NCBI GenBank assembly: GCA_041737175.1 | Contig: JBGSSF010000030.1 | Coordinates: 62,001 to 126,000 of the forward strand | DNA: 64,000 bases | Direction of reading: 5' to 3' | Origin: UBA5072 sp041737175 | GTDB taxonomy: Bacteria; Bacteroidota; Bacteroidia; Bacteroidales; UBA10428 | Shown here: positions 36,202-45,729 of the stretch, in pieces | Layout of the letters: every line of letters starts with the position of its first letter | How positions within the stretch are numbered: the stretch's first letter is position 1 | The notes under the pieces: generated by a model | Databases searched by the model: none | What the model was told of the DNA's origin: nothing | What the model saw: only the letters and a program-made list of their open reading frames with translations | Position numbers and translations under genes: made by a program

Positions 36202-37941
36202 ATGCAATATATTTCAAAGTACTTATTCCTTTCAGGTGTATTTATCAACGCTGCATTGAATGCCCAGAATCCGGTCCGGGAATCAGCCCATCCCAATGAC
36301 TATGCCGCCCCTACAGATATTCCCATGCTTCTTTCGGGGAATTACGGCGAAATCAGATCGGCTCATTTTCATGCCGGGATTGATATAAAAACAGAACAAA
36401 TTGAAGGGAAAAATGTTCTGGCGGCTGACGATGGCCATATTTACCGCATTGTTGTCCAGGCCGCAGGCTATGGTAAAGCATTGTACCTGAAACATGCCAA
36501 TGGCCAAATGACCGTTTATGCCCACCTGCAGCAGTTTATTCCTTCCGTTGAGAAATTTGTCAGGGCAGAGCAATACCGCAGGAGGTCCTACGAAGTGGAT
36601 CTTTATCCGAAATCAGACCTGTTTGCATTCAACAAGAGAGACTTAATCGGATTATCCGGAAATACGGGTAATTCAGCAGGGCCACACCTGCATTTTGAAA
36701 TTCGCGACAGGTCTTCTGTTCCGCTTAATGTGTTGCAATACGGATTTGATATCGCTGATAAAATTCCTCCCAGGATCCAGTGGCTTGCTGTTTATCCGCT
36801 TGATGAACACAGCACGGTAAATGGTTTAAACGAGAAATTACTTTTACCTGTTTCCGGTAAAAACGGAAATCATTCCCTTGCTGTAAATACGGTTCAGGTT
36901 AGCGGTCCAATAGGCCTGGGCATAGAAACCTATGATTTCCTTAATAATTCGCCGAATGAATGCAGTCCCAATACGATCATCCTCAGCGTGGATGAAAAGG
37001 TGCTGTTTTCATGCCGCTTCGACAGCATTCCTTTTTCAATGGGTCCTTATGTCAACGGCCATATCGACTATGGTGAAAAAAAGAGATCAGGGATAGTCAT
37101 TCAGAAGCTTTACCTGGAGCCCAATAATAAGCTCGGTATATATAAAGTGGCAGTCAACAGAGGTTTTCTGAATTTCAACGATACCCTGAAACACTTTGCC
37201 AGAATTACTGTCAGGGATACATACGGAAATGAATCAGTGCTTCCTTTCAGCCTTCAGGCTACTGACCGCGTTTATCAGCCCGGGGAAGAAACCGTTGATC
37301 CTACTTTGGTTGGCACGTTTCGGTATGATACACTGAATGTATTCGAAAACAGGGATGTCCGTGTAGTATTGCCGAAGAATACTTTGTTCAACCACATCGG
37401 ATTTCAGTATGCGCAATTTAAAAATGACAGCTGCAAATGGTCCCTGGTTCATCAGGTTCACAATGAATATACACCATTGCTGAAGTCCTTCATCCTGTCC
37501 GTTAAACCTGCGCATCTGCCTGAATACCTCCAGGATAAGGCGCTTATTGCCAGCCCGGGTCCCAAAGGAGAATGGATCAGTCAGGGCGGTGCCTACAAAA
37601 ATGGTTTTGTCACTGCGCAGGTGAAAACATTTGGCCGGTTTTTCATTGCTGTTGATACGCTGAATCCAGTCATCAGCCCGGTATCCTTTAAGGCAGGCAA
37701 CAGGTATGCACAGGGCCAGGCATTGACTTTCAAGATTACCGACAAACAGTCGGGAATCCGGAAATACAACGGGTATATTGACAAAAAGTGGGCTTTGTTT
37801 GAATACGATGCCAAAAATGATATGTTGTCCTATAGCATTGATGAAGCAAGGCTTGAAAAAGACCGGTCACACATCCTTGAGGTTATTGTGACGGATAATA
37901 AAGACAACACAGCCAGTTTCAGGGGAGAGTTTTTTTACTAG
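36202..37941 (+). CDS. M23 family metallopeptidase (LytM-like), exported
   Basis: A 579-aa exported protein with a signal peptide (to about NAQ, residue 22). The M23 peptidase domain at about 40-185 has the zinc ligands in HFHAGIDI (His and Asp) and HLHFEIRD, and the TVYAHLQQF histidine motif. M23 enzymes cut peptidoglycan cross-bridges or, when inactive, activate amidases; here all the metal residues are kept. The remaining 390 residues are beta-rich and not recognised beyond two Ig-like stretches. It lies immediately before anmK, a peptidoglycan recycling gene. Confidence 0.9.
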   Translation: MQYISKYLFLSGVFINAALNAQNPVRESAHPNDYAAPTDIPMLLSGNYGEIRSAHFHAGIDIKTEQIEGKNVLAADDGHIYRIVVQAAGYGKALYLKHANGQMTVYAHLQQFIPSVEKFVRAEQYRRRSYEVDLYPKSDLFAFNKRDLIGLSGNTGNSAGPHLHFEIRDRSSVPLNVLQYGFDIADKIPPRIQWLAVYPLDEHSTVNGLNEKLLLPVSGKNGNHSLAVNTVQVSGPIGLGIETYDFLNNSPNECSPNTIILSVDEKVLFSCRFDSIPFSMGPYVNGHIDYGEKKRSGIVIQKLYLEPNNKLGIYKVAVNRGFLNFNDTLKHFARITVRDTYGNESVLPFSLQATDRVYQPGEETVDPTLVGTFRYDTLNVFENRDVRVVLPKNTLFNHIGFQYAQFKNDSCKWSLVHQVHNEYTPLLKSFILSVKPAHLPEYLQDKALIASPGPKGEWISQGGAYKNGFVTAQVKTFGRFFIAVDTLNPVISPVSFKAGNRYAQGQALTFKITDKQSGIRKYNGYIDKKWALFEYDAKNDMLSYSIDEARLEKDRSHILEVIVTDNKDNTASFRGEFFY

Positions 37942-37970
37942 CACCGGAAGTTATCACCATTGTCAGCACC

Positions 37971-39044
37971 ATGAAATATTATACGGTTGTCGGAATGATG
38001 TCAGGTACAAGTCTCGACGGCATGGACCTGATACTTTGCAGGTTTCACAAAGAGTTGCAGAAATGGAAGTACCGGATTCTCGGTGCGGTAACCTATTCAT
38101 ATCCCGAGGATTGGAAGAAGAAGCTCAGTGAAGCTGCGATGCTCGATGCGGGTGCTTTTTTAATGCTGCATCAGGAATACGGAAGGTATATCGGCGATCA
38201 GGTAAATCGATTCATTGCCAATAACCCCCGGAAAATTGATCTGGTAGCCTCTCATGGTCACACCATTTACCATCAACCCGACCGGGGATTTACCTTTCAG
38301 CTGGGATCAGGTGCCGCCCTGGCAGCCCGTTGCAGGATTGATACGGTCTCAGATTTTCGTACTTTCGATGTGGCATTGGGTGGACAGGGAGCTCCACTTG
38401 TCCCCGTAGGCGATGAACTCCTTTTTGACAGTTATAGGTTTTGTCTCAACCTGGGAGGTTTTGCCAACATTTCAAATCGCAATGACCGGCTGAGGATAGC
38501 CTGTGATATTTGTCCGGTCAATATAGTTGCCAATCACCTGGCGCAGAGGAAAGGACAGGAATTCGACAGGAACGGGATCATGGGCAGTCACGGAAAAATT
38601 GTTCCAAAGCTTGTTGAGGAACTGAATGATCTCGAATACTATGCCAGGCCTGCACCAAAATCACTGGGACGTGAATGGGTGGAAACATCCTTTATGCCGG
38701 TGATGAATAAGTACGATCTCGAGCCCGGGGATCTGCTCCGCAATGCATACGAGCACATGGCCATTCAGATCAGCAGGTATATAAACGGCCATGAAGCCGG
38801 AGAGGTGCTTGTTACCGGGGGAGGGGCCTTCAACAGTTTTTTGACGGAGCTCCTGCAGCAAAAATCAAAATCAGTTTTATGTATTCCGGATAATCAGCTT
38901 GTCAAGTTTAAAGAAGCGCTCATTTTTGCCTTTCTGGGTATGCTCAGGTACTGCAATGAAATTAACTGCCTGTCAAGTGTTACCGGCGCAGAAAAAAGCT
39001 CTTCATCAGGAATTATCCACCTGTACAATCAGGAGAAAGAATAA
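37971..39044 (+). CDS. anmK: Anhydro-N-acetylmuramic acid kinase
   Basis: A 357-aa sugar kinase that turns 1,6-anhydroMurNAc from cell-wall turnover into MurNAc-6-phosphate. The ATP loop GMMSGTSLDGMD, the SHGHT segment, DFRTFDVALGGQGAPLVP and the C-terminal VTGGGAFN are all as expected. Normal length. It follows the M23 gene after 29 bases, which supports a wall turnover/recycling pair. Confidence 0.96.
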   Translation: MKYYTVVGMMSGTSLDGMDLILCRFHKELQKWKYRILGAVTYSYPEDWKKKLSEAAMLDAGAFLMLHQEYGRYIGDQVNRFIANNPRKIDLVASHGHTIYHQPDRGFTFQLGSGAALAARCRIDTVSDFRTFDVALGGQGAPLVPVGDELLFDSYRFCLNLGGFANISNRNDRLRIACDICPVNIVANHLAQRKGQEFDRNGIMGSHGKIVPKLVEELNDLEYYARPAPKSLGREWVETSFMPVMNKYDLEPGDLLRNAYEHMAIQISRYINGHEAGEVLVTGGGAFNSFLTELLQQKSKSVLCIPDNQLVKFKEALIFAFLGMLRYCNEINCLSSVTGAEKSSSSGIIHLYNQEKE

Positions 39045-39075
39045 CAGAAAAGGGTAGTGCCCAAAAAAAAAGTAT

Positions 39076-39101
39076 GGGTGAGTCCATTTCGGAACTCACC
39101 C
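39076..39101. terminator. Hairpin downstream of anmK
   Basis: An 8-bp stem, GGGTGAGT (39076-39083) with ACTCACCC (39094-39101), preceded by an A-run at 39064-39072 and followed by CAACTTTAACC. It is probably the anmK terminator or the start of a structured leader for the next gene. The stretch to 39256 is AT-rich and holds only a five-codon frame at 39157. Confidence 0.5.
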
Positions 39102-39256
39102 AACTTTAACCCTAACTACAAAAAAACAAACTAATTATTAACTAAAACTACTAATTATGAAAATTCAACTCTAGCTTTTCTAATGTTGTTTTACTGATAA
39201 TGATCAGCTACTTTTTCAAAAATTAAGCATTATTTTTATCAGCAAATCTCAATACT

Positions 39257-40891
39257 ATGACAAACAAAATTCTTGCCACACTTATTCTTTTTTTATTTTT
39301 AGTAAGTGAGAATGTGTTTCCCTGTACAAATTTTTTGGTGACAAAGGGTGCTACCAAAGACGGATCAACGATGATATCCTATTCTGCCGATTCACATGTG
39401 TTGTTTGGCGAATTGTATTATTACCCGGCCAGGGACTATCCTGCAGGGGCTATGGTGGATGTGAAGGAGTGGGACACCGGTAAATGGCTTGGAAAAATTC
39501 CCCAGGTACGCCATACATACTCTGTCGTCGGCAATATGAATGAGCATCAGCTTGCCATTGGAGAAACCACTTACGGAGGTCGTTCGGAATTATTTGACAG
39601 CACAGGTATTATGGACTACGGTAGCCTGATTTATATGGGATTGCAGCGCGCAAAAACAGCCCGGGAGGCTATCAGCATAATCGGCAAGCTCATGGCTGAT
39701 TACGGCTATTGCAGCAGTGGTGAGTCATTTTCCATAGCAGACCCCAATGAGGTATGGATTATGGAAATCATTGGCAAGGGCCCCGGGAATAAAGGCGCTG
39801 TATGGGTTGCCCTGAAAGTGCCTGACGGTTATGTATGCGGTCATGCCAACCAGGCCAGGATTACTACTTTCCCGCTGAATGATCCGGACAATTGTATATA
39901 TGCTCCGGATGTGATATCCTTTGCGCGAGGCAAAGGTTATTTTTCCGGTTCTGATGAGACTTTCAGTTTTTCCGATGCATATGCGCCGCTTGACTTCAGC
40001 GGGGTAAGGTTTTGCGATGCCCGTGTATGGTCCGGATTCAGAAAAATAGCGGATGGCATGGACGAATACACGGATTATGCTACCGGTAAAAACCTTCATC
40101 ATCGCATGCCCTTGTGGGTAAAAGCGAACAGGAAGCTGGGCGTTGAAGATGTGATGAGTATGATGCGCGATTATTACCAGGGCACACCGCTTGACATGAC
40201 CAACGATGTCGGTGCCGGCCCAAACAAGGTTATTGTTCGTTGGAGACCCATGACGTGGACCGTTGACGGTGTTACCTATCTGAATGAGCGTGCCATATCC
40301 ACCCAGCAGACGGGCTTTTCCTTCGTTACCCAGTCCCGTTCATGGCTGCCTGATCCTGTTGGCGGAATCCTGTGGTTTGGTGTGGATGATACCTACAGCA
40401 CGGTGTATACGCCCATGTATTGTGGCATGAAATCAATACCACCCTCCTTTGCCGTTGGCAACGGCGCTATGATGGAATTCAGTCCCGATGCCGCATTCTG
40501 GGTTTTCAACCAGGTATCGAATTTTGCCTATACAAGGTACAACATGATGATACCGTATATCCAGGAAAAGCAAAAACAACTTGAGAGCAGGTATATTACC
40601 GAGATCATTGCCGTTGATAAAGTAGCTGCATCATTGTTTCAGAAGAGCCCGAAAAAAGCCGTGCAATACATCACCGATTATTCAGTAAAAGCGGGTGAAC
40701 AAACGGTTGCAGAGTGGAAAAAGCTTTATGCGTTCCTGTTCACCAGGTATATGGATGGGAATGTTAAAACAAAAATCGAAGGACAGCAAAACCCGAAGGT
40801 TGAACAACCCGGTTATGATGAAGCCTGGTACAGGCAGGTTGCGAAGGATGCCGGTGAAAGGCTGAAGGTGCCGGAGGGGGCGGGGCATTGA
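39257..40891 (+). CDS. C69 family dipeptidase (PepD-like Ntn hydrolase), exported
   Basis: A 544-aa protein of peptidase family C69. The signal-like N-terminus runs to PC, and Cys23 (FPCTNFLVTKGAT) is the expected N-terminal nucleophile exposed on processing, followed by the conserved DGSTMISYSADSH. Other family segments are present: GETTYGGR, ADYGYCSSGESFSIADPNEVWIMEI and GHANQARIT. Members hydrolyse dipeptides. Its export, and the peptide transporters that follow, suggest periplasmic or extracellular peptide digestion. The stop codon is directly followed by simple-sequence repeats. Confidence 0.92.
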   Translation: MTNKILATLILFLFLVSENVFPCTNFLVTKGATKDGSTMISYSADSHVLFGELYYYPARDYPAGAMVDVKEWDTGKWLGKIPQVRHTYSVVGNMNEHQLAIGETTYGGRSELFDSTGIMDYGSLIYMGLQRAKTAREAISIIGKLMADYGYCSSGESFSIADPNEVWIMEIIGKGPGNKGAVWVALKVPDGYVCGHANQARITTFPLNDPDNCIYAPDVISFARGKGYFSGSDETFSFSDAYAPLDFSGVRFCDARVWSGFRKIADGMDEYTDYATGKNLHHRMPLWVKANRKLGVEDVMSMMRDYYQGTPLDMTNDVGAGPNKVIVRWRPMTWTVDGVTYLNERAISTQQTGFSFVTQSRSWLPDPVGGILWFGVDDTYSTVYTPMYCGMKSIPPSFAVGNGAMMEFSPDAAFWVFNQVSNFAYTRYNMMIPYIQEKQKQLESRYITEIIAVDKVAASLFQKSPKKAVQYITDYSVKAGEQTVAEWKKLYAFLFTRYMDGNVKTKIEGQQNPKVEQPGYDEAWYRQVAKDAGERLKVPEGAGH

Positions 40892-41020
40892 GTTGCAGCG
40901 GCAGCGGCAGTTTTAGCAGCAGCAGCAGCAGTAGCAGCAGCAGTAGCAGTGGCAGTAAAAAGTAAAAAGTAAAAAGTAAAAAGTAAAAAGTAAAAAGTAA
41001 AAAGTAAAAAGTAAACGGTA
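40892..41020. repeat. AGC-type trinucleotide and GTAAAAA heptanucleotide repeats
   Basis: From 40892 to 40954 the sequence is an imperfect CAG/AGC repeat with TAG/GGC variants. It is followed without a gap by eight exact copies of GTAAAAA at 40955-41010. The region starts directly after the C69 stop codon. Confidence 0.95.
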
Positions 41021-41069
41021 AGAAACCTTTCATGCGGTCCTAAGATTCTTGAAGGGTTTCTTATTTAAT

Positions 41070-41425
41070 GAACGCTAAAACCACAATGTCGCACATCTGG
41101 TGCTAATATTCGTGATATATAGTTTTGAGCCCCATTCGGGGCGATATATTGGTAGAAGAAACAATAAAACAATGCTTTAAGCCTCTTTAGGGGCGACATT
41201 ATGGTTATTGATATTTGTCTTATTATCAACAGGCCGCTGCTACGCAGCTTGAAATCACCTATAATTGCTTTTTCTATTAACAGGCAAACCCTACGGGCTT
41301 GTTTCATTGGTAATTATATCCATAGCGCCGTAGAGCCTGCCCCGTCCGATAGGCGGAGCGCGGCCTGCTAATAGAGAAAATTATACGGAATACCAAGTAA
41401 AGCCCCGTCAGGGGTGACCTGTTGT
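41070..41425. repeat. Intergenic palindrome cluster between C69 and POT genes
   Basis: No gene is seen. The left half is an inverted repeat with ends AACCACAATGTCGC (41079-41092) and the near-complement at 41193-41206 (one mismatch), enclosing the hairpin GCCCCattcGGGGC. The right half holds several GC-rich palindromes in an AT-rich background, such as GCCCCgtcagGGGT near 41402. Confidence 0.75.
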
Positions 41426-41450
41426 GATGGTCTAGCTCTATTACTCTTTA

Positions 41451-41470
41451 CTCATCACTCATCACTCATC
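41451..41470. repeat. CTCATCA heptanucleotide repeat next to the POT stop codon
   Basis: Nearly three copies of CTCATCA end one base before the stop codon (41472-41474) of the minus-strand POT transporter gene. Confidence 0.85.
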
Positions 41471-41471
41471 C

Positions 41472-43148
41472 CTACTTCGTAGCATTCTCCAGTCGCCTCA
41501 TAACACTGAAAATAAAGGCAGCTGCAAGCAGACAACATACTACAAATACACTCCACAAAACCCATAGAGGCACAAAATCCCAAAGCCCTGCTGCCTGTCC
41601 CATCAGGTAATTTCCCAATGCAGTTGCAGCAAACCATCCTCCCTGCATCAATCCTTTATATTTAGGAGGGGATACTTTCGACACAAAGGAAATACCCATC
41701 GGACTCAGGAATAATTCCGCAAAAGTTAGAATCAGATAGGTTGAGATCAGCCAATAGGTCGAAACCCTTGAAGGATCAGGAGCGCCCAATCCGCCAAGTG
41801 CTTTGGGACTAGGCAGACCGATAGAAGCAATGATTAACAACACAAATGCCAATCCGGCAATGATCATTCCAATTCCGATTTTCCTTGGTGCTGAAGGCTC
41901 TTTCCCTTTTTTATTCAGCCAACCAAAAAATGCTATGACAAAAGGTGTTAAAACCACAATGAAAAAAGGATTGAAATGCTGAAACATTTGCGGTGTGAAA
42001 GGATTCGAACTGCTGAAATTTGAGAACCTGTAAATTGCGATGGCAGCGAAAACCAGAAATGAAATGCCTCCAATTAATCGTGTTGTAGAGGAAGACTTTT
42101 TTTGAATTAAGAAAATCAGTCCAAGAATTGATAGGAACGCAGGCAATAAGGTAAACAGATCAAAGAAAATGTTAGTGAACTTTCCTACACTGGTGGCGGT
42201 ATAATCTCTGGCAAAATAAGTCATGGAAGCAGCATTCTGGTGAAATGCCATCCAGAAGAAAATAACAACGCCAAAAACGAGCAACAGGGAAACTATCCTA
42301 TCCTTTATTTGCTTGGGAGTTAATTCAATTGCTGCGGTTGTATCCTTGCTTTTAATTTTTTGTTTCTCAGTTTGATCAGCATATTTATAATACTTCCTGA
42401 ATCCAATAAAAATGAGCATGGAGATAACCAAACTGATACAGGCAACACCGAACCCATAGTGGTAAGATTCAGAGAGCCGGTTAAGGTAATTTTCCGAGAA
42501 TGCTCTCAGACTTTCCAGGTTTATTCCACTATCCTGTACCTGAGCAATGGAAAGATACTCTTGTGTATTGACAAGTTGTCCGTTAATGAATTGATGGGCC
42601 ATTGCTGGTATTCTTCCATCATAGGTGTAATTATTGGCTTTCAGAATATAATTGTTAACAGCTTCTGCTGCTGTTGGAGCAAACATAGCACCGATATTGA
42701 TGCACATGTAAAAGATATTGAATGCACTGTCTCTCTTTGCACCATATTTAGGCTCATCATAAAGACATCCAACCAGAGCCTGAAGATTTCCTTTGAAAAG
42801 GCCGGTTCCCAATGCTATTACACCCAAAGCCACATAAATTGAAATTAATCCTGTACCAAATTTTGTGGGAAGAGAAAGAAGGAGATATCCAATGAACATA
42901 ACAACGATCCCTAGGGTTACTGTTCGACCGTAACCCAGAAGTCGGTCAGCAATGATTCCTCCAAGAAGCGGAAGAAAATATACAAATGCTATGAAAGTAG
43001 CATAAATATGACTGGTCCTGGCCGCATCAAAACCATATTTAGCTTGAATAAACAATGTAAAGATAGCGACCATGGTATAAAAGCCGAATCTTTCGCCCAT
43101 ATTGGCAAGTGCAGCAACATATAGCCCTTTCGGATGTCCTTTGAACAT
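41472..43148 (-). CDS. POT/PTR2 family peptide:H+ symporter
   Basis: A 558-aa major-facilitator protein with about 14 membrane helices. The POT motif ExxERF is seen as NMGERFGFYT near residue 18, and the second PTR2 signature as FNIFYMCINIGAMFAPT. POT carriers import di- and tripeptides with protons. The third gene of the OPT-PqqD-POT set; the C69 dipeptidase lies on the other side of the repeat cluster. The start at 43148 gives the family N-terminus HPKGLYVAALANMGERF. Confidence 0.93.
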   Translation of the reverse strand: MFKGHPKGLYVAALANMGERFGFYTMVAIFTLFIQAKYGFDAARTSHIYATFIAFVYFLPLLGGIIADRLLGYGRTVTLGIVVMFIGYLLLSLPTKFGTGLISIYVALGVIALGTGLFKGNLQALVGCLYDEPKYGAKRDSAFNIFYMCINIGAMFAPTAAEAVNNYILKANNYTYDGRIPAMAHQFINGQLVNTQEYLSIAQVQDSGINLESLRAFSENYLNRLSESYHYGFGVACISLVISMLIFIGFRKYYKYADQTEKQKIKSKDTTAAIELTPKQIKDRIVSLLLVFGVVIFFWMAFHQNAASMTYFARDYTATSVGKFTNIFFDLFTLLPAFLSILGLIFLIQKKSSSTTRLIGGISFLVFAAIAIYRFSNFSSSNPFTPQMFQHFNPFFIVVLTPFVIAFFGWLNKKGKEPSAPRKIGIGMIIAGLAFVLLIIASIGLPSPKALGGLGAPDPSRVSTYWLISTYLILTFAELFLSPMGISFVSKVSPPKYKGLMQGGWFAATALGNYLMGQAAGLWDFVPLWVLWSVFVVCCLLAAAFIFSVMRRLENATK

Positions 43149-43192
43149 AAGTCAGTGTATTAGTTGATGAATAAAAATTCGATCTACGGCAA

Positions 43193-43543
43193 TTATTTAA
43201 ATACAATAAACCGGTTTTTGTAAAGCTGTCGCAGGAATTCAGTAACCCTCAGGTCCGCCGAATTATCTGCATTTATTGGATCTGAGCCGGAATTGCTGAG
43301 GAGATTGCATATCTCATCCGTATTCCTTATTCCGTCAATCAGCAACCAGACTTTGCTACCCGTTTCATCAAGATGGATCCGGAAATATTTGGAACGGTTT
43401 GCCGGAATAAGCCATTTACGCATCCATTCACTTTTGAACTTGGGGATCGTCAATGTAATCTTATCCCCCTCCCGGTTGAATTCCGTGATATTCCGGACGG
43501 GGATCATATCCAAAAAGTTCTTCTTCGGTTTGCGTAAAAGCAT
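43193..43543 (-). CDS. PqqD-like (RiPP recognition element) protein
   Basis: A 116-aa protein resembling the PqqD fold: strand region, then HLDETGSKVWLLIDGIRNTDEICNLL, the hallmark, and a C-terminal helix (VTEFLRQLYKNRFIVF). PqqD domains bind leader peptides of ribosomally made modified peptides for radical-SAM and other enzymes. None of these, and no precursor peptide, is seen nearby. The gene sits between the OPT and POT peptide transporter genes on the same strand (32 and 44 bases from each), so a role tied to peptide uptake is possible. The function is inferred from position. Confidence 0.8.
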   Translation of the reverse strand: MLLRKPKKNFLDMIPVRNITEFNREGDKITLTIPKFKSEWMRKWLIPANRSKYFRIHLDETGSKVWLLIDGIRNTDEICNLLSNSGSDPINADNSADLRVTEFLRQLYKNRFIVFK

Positions 43544-43575
43544 AGGATAATTCCCTTGTTAACCCGATTCAGTAT

Positions 43576-45645
43576 CTACACCGCTGCAGTCGGTGGAACC
43601 GGTGCATCGGCTTTTCCTGCATTTCTTACCGGTATCCTGATCAAAACCACTGCTATGAGGGCCAGTACAATAAGGCTGATCCAGAACGGAGGATGCTGGA
43701 AGAAGGAGAAAATGTCATACAGGAATATGTCACCTACGGCAAAAATGGCGATGACAAGTCCCATCAATGCTTCTCCGGCAATAAGTCCCGAAGCCAGAAG
43801 TATCCCGATATTTTCGACATTGGTCCGCTGTGCCAGCGAGAATTGACGTTTTTCGGAAACAGAATCCACGGCGCCTTTGATGATCCCGCCCAGGAAAATG
43901 GCGAATGTTGTATCCAGGGGCAGGTACATTCCCACACAAACCAGCATGGGACTTTTGACCTGCATCATGATAAAACCGACTCCCATGAGCATTCCTGCAA
44001 TGATGAGAGGCCATGCCATTTGTCCGCCCACAATTCCCCTCGACAGGATGGCCATCAGGCTTGCCTGAGGAGCTGAGAGATTTTTACTCCCAAAACCGCC
44101 GTCATATCCTTCACGAACACCCTTGGCAATGTCACCGTCGTTCAGAAACACCAGAACACCGAACATGACAGCGCCGGAAAGCACTACACCGATGATATCA
44201 CCAATCTGCATGCGCCACGGAGTCCCTCCGAGAATATGCCCGGCTTTCAGATCCTGCAACATTTCACCGGCAACGGCAGCTGACACGCATACAATGGCTG
44301 CTACGGCAAGAACAGAAGCAACTCCCTCGTTGCCTGTGACTCCCAAAGCCACCATGATCAGGGCGGTAACAACCAGTGCGGTCAGGGTTAATCCGGATAT
44401 CGGGTTATTGCTCGATCCCATCAAACCTACGAGATAGCCCGAAACAGCAGCAAAAAAGAATGCGAGAATAATCATCACAGTAGCGGCAACGAATGCTACA
44501 AGCGCAGAAGTTTCGAAGATATAGAATGTAATGCCAAAGGTAAGCAAGGCAACCAGACCGATTCCGATCAATATCCAATTGAAATTGATGTCCTTTTCAT
44601 TACGCGGCGTGTCTACCTTTTGACCTGAAGCGGCTTTTTTTACATCGCCAACCGAGCGGGCTATACCTGCAGTCAGGCTCTTGCGCATTTTCCAGAGTGT
44701 ATAGATAGCGCTTACAAGCATACCGCCAATGGCAATGGGGCGTACGATAAAACGCCAGATTGAGTAAAAAGAATCCACCCATACTTTGTTTGTGGCCGCA
44801 TCGGCAGTGAGAGACGGATCACTTGCCATTAAGGCTGAAGCCATGGCATTCAGGTCGAAGGAGGGCGCCAGGAAGTACAATATCATGGGAGTCAGCAATC
44901 CCCATGCGATCATCCCGCCGCTGAAGTTCAGTGAAGCCAGTTTGGGGCCGATGATATAACCCACGCCCATGTAAGCAGGACTTATTCCCGGCGAACCGAG
45001 CATCATACCTCCCTGTCCGGTATAATTGGTGCTGGCTACAGTTTGTTTGGCAAAAACAATAAACTTTTCCCAGTATACCGCAAAAAGCTTTATTTCGCCG
45101 AGGAGTTTAACAAGTGCACCAAAGATCATGGCTCCGAATAAGAACATGGAATTGCCGCCGCTCGTTTGTCCCGCCTTATGTATTTCCGCAGCAGCCACAG
45201 ATTCAGGGAATGGCAGTTCCGTGTCTTCCACCATCACACGGCGCAATAAGGCGACAAACATGATTCCCAGTATGCCGCCGGCGATCAGAATCAGCGTTGA
45301 AGTGATATAATGCCCGGGGGTGAAAAAAGGATCCCACAGGCCGGCGACAAAAAATGCCGGGAGCGTGAAAATAGCACCTGCAGCAACCGACTCTCCGATG
45401 GACCCTACCGTACGGGCAAAGTTTTCCTCGAGAATGGAACCCTTCATGGCTTTCAGCAGGGCCATACCAATGACCGCTGCCGGATAGGTTGCCGCAATCG
45501 TCATACCAGCCTTTAGGCCAAGATAAGCGTTGGCAGCTCCAAGCACCACGGCCATGATCAATCCGATGATCAAAGCCTTTACCGAGAACTCGGTCATATT
45601 GGTATCAGGGGATACAAAGGGAATATATTTCTTATTGTCGCTCAT
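43576..45645 (-). CDS. OPT family oligopeptide transporter
   Basis: A 689-aa membrane protein with about 15 helices, typical of the prokaryotic OPT branch. Recognisable are the N-terminal ALIIGLIMAVVLGAANAYLGLKAG region, the GMMLGSPGISPAYMGVGYIIGPK stretch (written here in part: GVGYIIGPKLASL) and the C-terminal LPLDTTFAIFLGG and GLIAGEALMGL motifs. OPT members carry oligopeptides, and some carry metal-chelate complexes. First gene of a probable operon with the PqqD-like and POT genes. Confidence 0.93.
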   Translation of the reverse strand: MSDNKKYIPFVSPDTNMTEFSVKALIIGLIMAVVLGAANAYLGLKAGMTIAATYPAAVIGMALLKAMKGSILEENFARTVGSIGESVAAGAIFTLPAFFVAGLWDPFFTPGHYITSTLILIAGGILGIMFVALLRRVMVEDTELPFPESVAAAEIHKAGQTSGGNSMFLFGAMIFGALVKLLGEIKLFAVYWEKFIVFAKQTVASTNYTGQGGMMLGSPGISPAYMGVGYIIGPKLASLNFSGGMIAWGLLTPMILYFLAPSFDLNAMASALMASDPSLTADAATNKVWVDSFYSIWRFIVRPIAIGGMLVSAIYTLWKMRKSLTAGIARSVGDVKKAASGQKVDTPRNEKDINFNWILIGIGLVALLTFGITFYIFETSALVAFVAATVMIILAFFFAAVSGYLVGLMGSSNNPISGLTLTALVVTALIMVALGVTGNEGVASVLAVAAIVCVSAAVAGEMLQDLKAGHILGGTPWRMQIGDIIGVVLSGAVMFGVLVFLNDGDIAKGVREGYDGGFGSKNLSAPQASLMAILSRGIVGGQMAWPLIIAGMLMGVGFIMMQVKSPMLVCVGMYLPLDTTFAIFLGGIIKGAVDSVSEKRQFSLAQRTNVENIGILLASGLIAGEALMGLVIAIFAVGDIFLYDIFSFFQHPPFWISLIVLALIAVVLIRIPVRNAGKADAPVPPTAAV

Positions 45646-45729
45646 ACTGTTAGTTTTAAGCCTGCCAGAGCAGAATTATCCTCAAATATAAAAATCTTTT
45701 TCAACCGCAATCATGATGTTTGTCGCTCG

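Noticed and set aside
41065..41307. 80-codon minus-strand frame between C69 and POT
   Set aside because: It lies wholly in the palindrome cluster and shows no recognisable protein pattern.
40892..41470. CRISPR array
   Set aside because: The tandem units are 3 or 7 bases without spacers; no 25-40 base repeats with unique spacers and no cas genes.
43193..45645. RiPP biosynthesis cluster around the PqqD-like gene
   Set aside because: No radical SAM enzyme, YcaO, dehydratase, processing protease of the known types or short precursor gene was seen next to it.
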